Assembly: GCA_910592005.1 (NCBI GenBank)
Contig: CAJVPP010000390.1
Coordinates: 1 to 33,853 of the forward strand
DNA from: Funneliformis mosseae
Taxonomy: Eukaryota > Glomeromycota > Glomeromycetes > Glomerales > Glomeraceae
Reading direction: 5' to 3'
Length of the DNA stretch: 33,853 bases
The position numbers and the translations under genes were made by a program. Below are positions 19,589 through 28,199 of the stretch, piece by piece; the stretch's first letter is position 1; every line of letters starts with the position of its first letter. The notes under the pieces were generated by a model. The model was not told the origin of the DNA. It was given only the letters and a program-made list of their open reading frames with translations, and did no database searches.

Positions 19589-20531
19589 CGGTACCTCCAG
19601 AGGGTGAGAGTATTATTAAAAAAATAAACCCCTCAGAATTACCAAAGGCCATAGAAGCAGTTTATTGTAATGCTACTGTTGACAATAAACCTATATATTT
19701 AATATTAGATTTAGGATCAGCTGGAAGTGTAATGTCTAAATCCTTCTTACAACATTTAAGACGAAATATTGAGTCAGCTTCTACTATTACCATGATTAAT
19801 ATACAAGGAGGACGATCATGACCGTTAGGGCTAGTAACTAATATTCCTTTGCAGATAAATGGTATAGAAATTTCTATTAATGTTAATATTACAGAATCAA
19901 ACGATTATTATATAGTGGCAGGAAATAATTGGCTCACTAAATATCGAGGATGGCTTTATTGAGACTGTCAAAAATTTACATTTTTCTGAAATAACGAAGA
20001 ATACCAGATTTCTATGACTTGTTGAGAAAAACCACAGTTTGATCATTTTCAACAACCCGTCGATATTATCAAAAACCCTCTGATGAAGAATATAAAGATA
20101 AGGAATTAATAGCTTAACAACATTATATGATATTAGAAGACCACAATGACTCTATCCCTTTGGCCAAAAGTGGTTCAAAACAAACTTTGGTAGATGGATA
20201 GAAATATTCATCCTAATATTTTGAAAGTTTAAATCAAAAATTCAATATACAACCACCCAAGGATGTGAAGTGGAAATATTATTGGCAAGAACTGGAAAAT
20301 CGATGTTGGTGTCATAACAAATTAGATAAAATTGATGAAACTTGCCAACTTTGTAAAAGGGAATGGGGTCACTGGCAACTATTACGAAATATTCCAGATG
20401 AACTGCCCACTAGTGGAATAACCTATAAACATCTCGATGAATTCTAACAGCAACAAATTACGCAATTTTTATATAAATATAAAGATGCATTTGCTAAAGA
20501 CTTATCACAGTTAGAGCATATAATAATCAAA
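19585..20531 (+). pseudogene. Pol part 1: retropepsin and Cys-rich linker
   Basis: In the -1 frame relative to Gag, residues run through KAIEAVYCNATVDNKPIYLI to the active site LDLGSAGSVMSKSF (about 19705-19745). The catalytic Asp remains, but the usual Ser/Thr of D-S/T-G reads Leu (TTA, from TCA by C to T). YYIVAGNNWLTKYRG (about 19908-19952) matches the C-terminal half of retropepsins. After a one-base change near 20065, frame 0 carries a linker with CWCHNKL...ETCQLCK (20295-20355), a possible CxC/CxxC zinc site not usual for Ty3 elements, up to the start of RT. In-frame stops include TGA at 19819-19821. Confidence 0.85.
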
Positions 20532-21822
20532 AAACATCATATACTGGTAGAAAATCCAATGCCTATATGACAACGTGCATACAGGGTAGCTCCATTAGAA
20601 TAGGAATTTATCAAGGAAAAAGTTGATAGAATGTTGAAATACAATTTGATACAACTATCCGAAAGTCCTTGAGCCTCACCTGTTATTCTTGTTCGAAAGA
20701 AAAATGGAAAATTACGATTTTGTGTTGATTACCAGAAACTTAATAGTGTCACCCAACGAAATAGACATCCTTTACACGAATCAACGAGTTGCTTGATATG
20801 TTTGGAAAAGCTAAATATTTTTCAACACTAGACTTTGCTAGTGGATATTAGCAGATCACTATGGATTCAAATGACTAAGCTAAAACAGCTTTCATAACTA
20901 GTCAAGGACTTTATGAATTCAAAGTAATGCCATTTGGGTTAACGAATATCCTGTGACTTTTCAACATCTAATGAATAAGATCTTTAGGGAAGAAATTGGA
21001 CAGTTCATAACTATATATCTGGATGACATTATTATCTTTTTCGATACTTTTGACAAGCATTTACAATACTTGCAGTTTATTTTTAAATGATTGAAGGATA
21101 CTGGACTTAAACTCAGAAAAGATAAATATGAGTTCGCAAAATTAGAATTAGCATTTTTAGGGCACATAGTAAGCGGACAAGGAATCTCACCAGATCCTTC
21201 CAAAATTGATAAAATTAAGAACTTTCTAACCCCAAAGAATATCACTGAATTAAGAGGATTTCTAAGACTAGCATCGTATTATAAAAGATTTATTCAAGAC
21301 TTCTTAACATCTGCTACACTATTATATTTATTGTTACGAAAGGACACACCTTATGTATGGACGGAATCACAACAAAAGGCTTTTGAACATCTGAAAACAT
21401 GCTTGATAACTGTACTAATCTTGATTTATCCTGATTTCAAACGAAAGTTTTTACTCTTTACTGATGGCTCGTATATAGGTCTTGGCACAGTATTAGTACA
21501 ACTATATAATAATAATAAGAAATGTATCATAGCTTATGCCAGTCAGAGTATAAGTCAGGCTGAAAGAAATTATGCTCTAACTGAATTGGAATGTCTTGCC
21601 ACTGTATGGGGAATGGAATATTTCTGACCTTATCTTTTACACCAGCAATTTGAATTGATCACTGACCACGCAGCTCTACAATGGCTTTTTAACAAACCTG
21701 ATCCTCCTTGTAAATTTATGAGATAGATCATTCGCATTATGGAGTTTCCATATCAAATTCGATACAAAAAGGGAAAATTACATTCAAACGCTAACGCACT
21801 GTCTCGACTTTCCCCACAATAA
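20532..21822 (+). pseudogene. Pol part 2: reverse transcriptase and RNase H
   Basis: RT begins around HHILVENPMPI. Motifs seen in order: NLIQLSESP and [42 protein letters not shown], stop, QITM (Trp expected); FKVMPFGLTN; and the catalytic YLDD at 21016-21027, intact. FLGHIVSGQGISPDPSKI and LRGFLRLASYYKRFI mark the thumb. RNase H follows: LLFTDGSYIGLGTVL, LTELECLATVWG (Glu retained), LITDHAALQWL, and the NANALSRL ending (usually NADALSR). One-base deletions near 20776 and 20948 shift the frame 0 to 2 to 1; after that the frame holds to TAA 21820-21822. Confidence 0.93.
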
Positions 21823-23222
21823 TCACAACTATTCTAACAAAATTTGAGAGTGAAAGCAAAAGTGTTAGCAGTATGACTAACAGCTCTATAACATGGAACC
21901 TAAAACCTACCATCAACTGTATTAATACCTAACTTAACTTACATACCCCTCAAACCTTACCCTTTCACAACAATATATTATTCAAAAACAAGCTCAACAT
22001 TATTTCGTACAAAACTAACAACTTTATAGACGTAATCAAAAGCAACTAGCTTAACCATTACTCGTAATCAAAACTGATGAAGATGAAAGCATTCTACATA
22101 ATATTCATAATGAGCCTTTAGGATAACATTTAGCATGTGATATCACTTACAACAAAATTGCCTCTTGATATTACTGGCCTAGTATGTATAAAACAATTGA
22201 TAATTGGATACAAATATGTGATGTATGTCAATGACAAGGAAGACTAAAACCCAAAGAACTATTGCACCCTATACCTGTTGGATAATTATTGGAATAGACT
22301 ATGTAGGACTACTCCTACGTATAACAAAAGGAAATAGGTATATTATTGTAGCAACTGAATATTTGACAAAATGGGTTGAAGCTAGTGCAACACCAGATTG
22401 TACTGCTCAGACAACTGCACAATTTATTTACAATAAAATTATATGTCAACATGAAACGTCAAAAGAGATATTGACTGACTGAGTTACGTCATTTCAAAAT
22501 GAATTAGTCACTGCTTTGTTACATGTAGTAGAAACTAAACATAGATTATCTTCACCATACCACCCTCAGACCAATGGCCTTACTGAATGCTTTAATAGAA
22601 CTTTGTATACAATTTTAGCCAAGTATGCTAAACAACATCAAGAAGAATGGGATACTTATTTAACCTCAGCACTATTCGCATATCGAACCGCATAGCAAGA
22701 AATAACAAAATTTAAACCATTTGAGTTGTTATATGGATGAAAAGCAGTTTTACTGATAGATTTACAATTACGATGACTATCACCTATCACGAACTTATCA
22801 AATGTTATAGAAAAGCATCAACAGATAATCTCATCATAGTTGCAACAATGACGATTAGATACGCAACAGAACATTATGCAATGACAACAAAAGCAACAAA
22901 AACGTTACAATAAGGATCAATCTGGAATTTCTTACCAAATTGGAGATAAAGTTTTATTATTTAATGTTACACAGTTGCACATTCATGAAGACAAATTTAA
23001 AGATAAATTCGATAGACCTTCTATATACACGACATTGTGAGACCTGGAACTTATAAACTTCATACAATGGATGAATGAGTTAGAAAGAATCCTATACATG
23101 CAGATCTTTTAAAACTATATCTGGAACGAATTGATTGGGAACCACAAATTATTATCAAATAATGATCGACATTAGAACCATTATAAAAAAAAGTAGACTA
23201 TCGTTTAACTAAAATAATATGA
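21823..23222 (+). pseudogene. Pol part 3: integrase with HHCC, DD35E and GPF-type tail
   Basis: The zinc domain is read in frame 2: HNEPLG, stop, HLACD (22106-22140), then ICDVCQ (22213-22230), giving HHCC. After a one-base change near 22285 the core is in frame 1: first Asp in GIDYVG (22297-22299), second Asp in LTD (22477-22479), Glu in GLTECFNRT (22585-22587). Exactly 35 residues lie between the last two. YHPQTNG is conserved. QIGDKVLLFNV and DKFDRPSIY, then (one frame over) RPGTYKLHTMDE and NPIHADLLKLYLERIDWEP, form the GPF/Y-type C-terminal module, with Gly changed to Arg. The frame ends at TGA 23220-23222, which overlaps the ATG of the next ORF. Confidence 0.92.
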
Positions 23223-23671
23223 AAACTATAATAAAACCTACGAACTTAGAAATAGTTTTAAAAGAAATTCAAATTTCTGCAACTCCTCTTGAAGAAGAAA
23301 TCCAACCAATGGAACCATCATACTCAGTTGACGCATCCTTAGCTCAGAAAGTACAATCTACTTATCGCACTCTACTTCATTCTACTCATATGAGGAACCG
23401 TATTTTATCTCTGATTAATGCATTTTATTTAGGTCAACTTATTGACGATATGACCATTTCACCAGCGCAATGAACGTTACAAATGGCAATGATAACCAAA
23501 CATTATTACCAAACTGCTATTCGAGTTTATCATCTTTTTGAAAACTTAGAAGTCTAATGAATATTCAATACTCAATGTTTAACCTTGACTATGATTTGAC
23601 AACTGAAGTCTAGCGAATATCAAGCTCTCATACTGAAGACTCTTGATATTCTGCAGGAGCAGAAATCTTAA
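23219..23671 (+). pseudogene. extra 3' ORF of the Ty3/gypsy element, unknown function
   Basis: ATG 23219 opens a 150-codon frame that ends at TAA 23669-23671, immediately before the polypurine tract, with four internal stops of Trp/Gln type after codon 85. The protein would be helical and acidic to neutral (EIQISATPLEEEIQPMEP; AQKVQSTYRTLLHSTHMRN; LINAFYLGQLIDD; a C-terminal EYQALILKTLDILQEQK). There is no signal peptide, zinc motif, chromodomain or membrane segment, so an envelope-like role is unlikely. The ATGA overlap with the Pol stop would permit stop-restart translation; this is inference. Confidence 0.6.
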
Positions 23672-23682
23672 GCGAGGAGTAA
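23671..23682 (+). other. polypurine tract for plus-strand priming
   Basis: AGCGAGGAGTAA directly abuts the right LTR. It is purine-rich with two interruptions, in the position required for a PPT. Confidence 0.7.
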
Positions 23683-24245
23683 TATGAATGGATAAATATG
23701 ACACAGCTCATGTAGTGCAAAAGATTGACCGATTTAACATAACTGACATATATGATATATCAGACATATTTGACATAATTGACATAGTTGACATAGTTGA
23801 TATATTAAATATAGTTGATATATTAGACATGTTAGTTATATTTTTCTATATATTTTATTTTATATAAATAAGTAGCTTTTAGTTCATGTAAAAGAAAGAC
23901 AGATAGGAATTTGGCAAGATAGTTTTAGTAGTTTTAGAGGCAACTGGCCTACCACATCACCTTTTAGTTTTAGTATTTCGTTTTTTTTCTTTCTTATTTT
24001 TCTTCTTTATTTTCTTTTACTTTTCTTCTTCTTTATTATTATTTTATTCGTGAATAAATACAATATTTACAAATACACACTACTAGTAATCTGTTGAATC
24101 ATAACTCATTGTGATAATATAAAGACTTTGATAAACCGTCTCGTTAAAATTTGTAAACTGTTGAAAGATTACTGCTCAATTAAAAAGAATAAACTGCTCA
24201 AACACCCATTTAACAGTCGTAGTTCACAAGAATTACATGTTAACA
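23683..24245 (+). repeat. right (3') LTR, 563 bp
   Basis: It aligns end to end with 16727-17291. Its first bases read TATGAATGG where the left copy has TGTGAACGG. About eight positions are CpG in one LTR only, seven of them in the left copy, with TpG or CpA in the other. At least five further sites differ as TpG versus TpA. Confidence 0.95.
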
Positions 24246-24486
24246 ATACAAAATTAATCACCAACCATATAACGGTACTGGTTTCAAAGATAAAGACACT
24301 CTAGAACTTCCACCATATAAATCAAAAACAAATAACAATATTTAGGAACTCTTTGATTTTATAGAGTAGGACAAATAATACTTCAGCCTTTTCTTATACC
24401 TTTGGTATTGTGAGAAATAATCTAACCATTTTGCAGGAGCTATGATAGGGAAACAGTGGAAAGCTTTTCCTTCTAAAGATCTTTGA
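24246..24486 (+). pseudogene. SF2 helicase-like remnant, 3' part after the LTR element
   Basis: Starting with the second ATAC copy the host frame resumes: KYLY joins to KINHQPYNGTGFKDKD, then TLELPPYKSKTNNNI, ELFDFIE, FLYLWYCEK, FAGAMIGKQWKAFPSKDL and a TGA at 24484-24486. In-frame TAG/TAA codons (5 in about 80) fall where Gln or Trp is likely. That the frame is continuous only when the retroelement and one ATAC are removed is strong support for the insertion model. The stretch has no motif of its own; I recall it as the C-terminus of the same helicase-like family. Confidence 0.65.
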
Positions 24487-24614
24487 TTAAAGGAGTTTTT
24501 TTACTTTCACATTAGGCATAGTCATAAAATCTGCTATACGTGCTATAAATTCTAATATCAGAATAGGTTAGCTCATATCCAGAATGTGTCAGGGAATTAC
24601 TCACCTAGATCTAG

Positions 24615-24983
24615 AATGCAATCAAGGCAGAAAAGTTACATGATCCTATTTATACTGAAAGTGAAACACATAATACTTGGTCATTTAATGAATTTTTAAA
24701 ACAAGAGCCTTATAGAGCTATACCTGAAAAATTAAGGGAATATGAAGTTAAATATGCTTCCAGAATTCATAGTGATAAGAAATCAACATCTGAATATCTT
24801 AAACTGCTTTCAAGAATCGCAATGAGACAAAAATCAGACCGTCTTGATGCAGGAGATAATTACACTATAAGCGATACAGAATCTGAGGAATCCAGCCCTG
24901 AATCTGATCACAACCTAGAGCTAAAATCAGAGTTCACGAAAAATGATGAAATTTCTGAAATCATCAATATGTATAGTTACTAA
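24615..24983 (+). pseudogene. acidic protein fragment, stop-free but without a start
   Basis: A frame with no stop runs 24615-24980 and ends at TAA 24981-24983 (about 122 codons) but contains no good initiator. It reads HDPIYTESETHNTWSFNEF, EPYRAIPEKLREYEVKYASR, SEYLKLLSRIAMRQKSD and an acidic tail (SDTESEESSPESDHN; NDEISEIINMYSY). The cleanness contrasts with the neighbours. I recall the EPYRxxPxKLREYE block as the C-terminal part of coiled-coil family proteins in these fungi, so this may be the last exon of such a gene whose start has decayed. Function unknown. Confidence 0.5.
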
Positions 24984-25093
24984 TCTTGATCTATCATTCA
25001 ATCTAAAGAATAGATCATGTATGTTTATCGTTTAAAAAAATTAATCATGTATATTAAAATAGATATAATATATTGCAAGTATAATCCTGAGCT

Positions 25094-25381
25094 TTGTATT
25101 TATTTTTACGTAGTAAGTCATGCCATATTAATAAAAGATTTTTTTCCTTAATAAAGTTGCTATCAGAAGTAATGTGTCATATAAACTTTATTTCCAGTTC
25201 CAGAAAAATCATCTATCCACATGAGATGCTAATCGCTGTAATTTGCAAGAGGGTAATGAATGACAAACTGTGGTATGAAATTGCTGATGAAAATCTGGAA
25301 AATGTTTTTTTTTGCAAAAATTACAAGTGCTATAAAAATGACTGTATAAATAATATTGGTAAAAGTAATGACAAAAGCTAG
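25094..25381 (+). pseudogene. short gene, paralogue of 15091-15315
   Basis: A 95-codon open frame contains EMLIAVICKRVMNDKLWYEI and LENVFFCKNYKCYKNDC before TAG 25379-25381. The 34-residue centre matches the remnant at 15091-15315. Cys and Lys are frequent at the C-terminus (CKNYKCYKNDC), perhaps a small metal site. The first native residue is uncertain because the leading part (YLFLRSKSCHINKRF) has no counterpart in the other copy. It is followed 13 bp later by another small reading frame in the same direction. Confidence 0.45.
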
Positions 25382-25394
25382 TAATATATCCATC

Positions 25395-25595
25395 ATGTCA
25401 GGTTCAGAGCAAAGTAATGTGTCACTATCTTTTTTTACTAATCTTAAAATCTTTGGATATAAAATACTTAAAAATCTTGAAGAGAAAGATGTCAGAGATA
25501 TTGATATTCTAGAACTAGGGCCATACTTACCATAGACTTTGTATAGAAAAAAGCTTCCAAACTCTTGCCCGTTCTCTGGTTGTAAAAAGATCTAA
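25395..25595 (+). pseudogene. short unknown gene remnant with CX4C end
   Basis: ATG 25395 (MSGSEQSNVSLSFFTNLKIF) runs 66 codons to TAA 25593-25595 with one TAG at the PYLP*TLYRKKL codon. The middle is acidic (EEKDVRDIDILELGPY) and the end reads NSCPFSGCKKI. No family is recognised. Its 3' end is adjacent to the truncated edge of the minus-strand LINE, so it may be cut short. Confidence 0.4.
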
Positions 25596-25614
25596 ATTTA
25601 ATAGATATCAGTTA

Positions 25615-26640
25615 TGAAAATATAGTAGTATTTGTAAGTAATTGTGATTTTGATTTGTTGATGACAGCTTTAGTTATAAAATAGAATTCATCTGCAATAT
25701 CTAATATCTCTTCTAAATCTTTTTTTGAATGTGCTAATCAGTTTGAATCATCCATATATCCTAGAGCGAGACTTATGCTAAAAGCATTGAAGTTTTTATA
25801 TTCCTGATATTAAAGACCCAAGAGTGTTATATAGTATATCCTTTTTTAATGCTATCTATTTCACAAAGAAGAGGATCAAAATATATACACCATAAGAGGG
25901 GTAATATAACTTCTCCTTGATCAATATCTATCTTTACATCATAATAATTAGAAAGATCATCTTGAGTAAAAATAGTATTCCTTCTATTTGTAAATAAATT
26001 GATAAGACAGATATACATTTTTCTGAGATTTTGATTCTTCTAAAAGCAAGTTTAAGCATATTAAGATCTATTCTATCATAAGCTTTAGATAAGTCTTGCA
26101 AAAGAATCCATAAGTTTTTTTTGTTTTCAATAGTGACTTCTATAATCATGTTCATGATTTTTATTAGGTTCTCTGTTGAGCCTTCAGAGAAACTAGCATA
26201 ATTATTTTCTTTAAGAATATTATGTTTAGCTAGAGCTTTAGAGAGACGATTTGTGATAATTTTAACGAAAGCTTTCCTAATGATTTCTAATAAGGTGATT
26301 AGATGAGTTTTCATGTTATTACAATCCTAATCTACAGGTTTAGGAATTGGATAAATATGAGCTATCTTCTATTCTGATAGGATATTACTAAGATCAAAAT
26401 ACATTTTAATGAGTTTTCAAAGGAAATGTTGCATGTTATAACCTAGATATTTGATCATTTCATTATGTATTCCTGATGGATCAGCAATCTTATTATTAGG
26501 AAACTGAAAAATGATAGAGGACCATTCTTCTATAGTGGATGGTTGCATAATATTATTGAACTATTTCTTATCTATATAATTTTTGGTTAATATTACCTGA
26601 TTCATCGTTTAAATAAAGGAGTAGTAGGTGTATCAGAAAT
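25615..26640 (-). pseudogene. LINE reverse transcriptase domain
   Basis: On the minus strand: STIEEWSSIIFQFPNNK, IADPSGIHNEMIKYLG, IAHIYPIPKP, then TLLEIIRKAFVKIITNRL, DLSKAYDRIDLNMLKLAF (motif A, catalytic Asp retained), a broken segment with IDQGEVILPLLWCIYFDPL (motif B), and LGYMDDSN followed by TGA for Trp (motif C, YMDD at 25747-25758), ending with SKKDLEEILDIADEFYFITK. Frameshifts separate 25934-26314 from 25827-26018. The palm motifs are intact in sequence though split across frames. Confidence 0.88.
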
Positions 26641-27380
26641 TATATAATTTTAAAAATGAGTATTGATATGTTACTTGATTAAGTGAGAATCACTAATTAG
26701 AGTATATTGTCCTTCGATATCTTTAATGATTAATTGATTTAATATGATGCTTTCTTTGATCATCCTAAAGCTGATTGAATCATTTTACCAGAATGTAACT
26801 TATAGTGTAAACAACATTGATCAATGAAGTATTTAATTTATTATTTTGAAATCTTTTCCTCTTCTATTATAAATAATGCTTTAATGTTATGGTACAATTT
26901 CAACAATAATTTCTGCATTTCTTTAACATTAAGTTTAATTACAAATTCTGATAATAAGATAGGGAAAAGTTTAGTTGATTTCAAAATGTATTTAATGCTT
27001 TCTATATCAGCAATCCATTCATCTTCTATAGGCTAAGTTTTTAATTTCACTCTAGCAAATCTAAATTTTGAGGACTATTTTGTTAAGTAATTTTAAATGA
27101 TCATAGAAAGTAACTAGTTCTTTTGGCTTAGGTATCTTTTAATCAGCAGAAATCCATTTGAACAGAATATTTTTGGTAGCAGCAGTCATAATAGCATTTC
27201 TAATTTGTTCTCATATATAATTCATATTAAAGTAAGTAGATGAAAGAGAGTATAATTTATCCATCTTATGTTATTGAAATTGTATATCAGTAACTTTTAC
27301 AAATAAGTTTCATCTTTGTTGATTCATCAGAGCAAAATTGAATTTCCTTCTTTAGTATTATTATGTCTTGTATGTGCTTC
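26641..27380 (-). pseudogene. LINE region between endonuclease and RT
   Basis: Short coding-like pieces (DEWIADIESIKYILKST; NVKEMQKLLLKLYHNIKA) in changing frames link the endonuclease to the RT. No motif is recognised. Plus-strand frames here are shadows. Confidence 0.5.
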
Positions 27381-28170
27381 TTATTTTCTAATTGGATTTG
27401 TAAAAAATGTAGTAACTATTTTGTGATCAGACTTATATATAAGTGGTTTTAAAATGTCACAATAAAGAAAATCAGCTATAAAACTAACAAACATAAAGAT
27501 TCCATCAAGTCTTTTAGAAATGAAAGCTTTGATTAAGCTTTGTGGTAAAAAGAAGGTAGGTAGTATAGTGTCATTATTGATTAATTGAAGGTCAGTGAAA
27601 TTTTTATGTGATAATCCCTTCACAAGATCAAAATGCCAACCTAATTTAAATTGAATTTTAAGCATTCATGATAATCATCTATGTCTATATTAAAATCTCC
27701 CATCAAAAATCACATGATGTTATTGTTTATTGCATTTATCTAACATATCTAAGATTTGTCTTTAAAGAAGTCTTCTATCATATCTACTTTTAGAATCTTT
27801 AAGATTAACATGGATATAGTAGCTAATAATTCTAAGTTTAATATGTCCTTTCAAATATAAGTCTAGGATCTGATATAAAAGAAGATACAATGTATTTTAT
27901 CCATTTATTTGATATAAGAAGGGCTACCTCTGCATAAGATTGTATCATATCAGATTGACTCCAAAATGGAGTGAAATGCTGATTTTGTTTGTATTTATAA
28001 AGTATTAAGAATTTGTGATGTATTTCTTTAAGACTAACAAAATCTGTATTTTTTAGTTTGAAATATTCTATTATTTGCAAGGATTTAATAAGATTAGTAA
28101 CATTATTGATTCCTCTAATATTGTGAGTAGCAAATATAAGAATATTACCTTTAATTATATTATTGCTCAA
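27381..28170 (-). pseudogene. LINE APE-type endonuclease domain
   Basis: The minus strand shows the exonuclease-endonuclease-phosphatase fold in order: FATHNIRGINN (N-terminal motif, near 28130), VSLKEIHHK (catalytic Glu, codon near 28024-28026), WSQSDMIQSYAEVALLIS, GDFNIDIDDY (GDFN at 27689-27700), and KSDHKIV (SDH at 27423-27431). These are the metal- and phosphate-binding residues of APE-type LINE endonucleases. Two open pieces (27838-28170 and 27381-27665) are separated by a decayed stretch. The order places it N-terminal to RT, as in ORF2 of APE-type LINEs. Confidence 0.88.
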
Positions 28171-28199
28171 ATTGTTATTTAAATAGAAAAGTTTGTGTC

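Larger units (their letters stand above)
16727..24245 (+). mobile_element. complete Ty3/gypsy LTR retrotransposon, 7.5 kb
   Basis: Two LTRs (16727-17291, 23683-24245) enclose Gag, Pol in the order protease, RT, RNase H, integrase (the Ty3/gypsy order), and an extra 3' ORF. The left LTR begins TG and both end CA; the right LTR start has decayed to TA. A 4-bp duplication ATAC flanks the unit. A polypurine tract precedes the right LTR. No clear tRNA-complementary primer site follows the left LTR (sequence TTTAGCGATGATGACAGG). Gag has no indel over 2.2 kb, while Pol carries about six one-base frame changes and many Trp/Gln/Arg stops. It is inserted in the helicase-like remnant, so it post-dates that gene's arrival here. 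It is no longer autonomous. Confidence 0.95.

Noticed and set aside
26824..27036. 70-aa plus-strand ORF
   Set aside because: Antisense to the LINE segment between endonuclease and RT.
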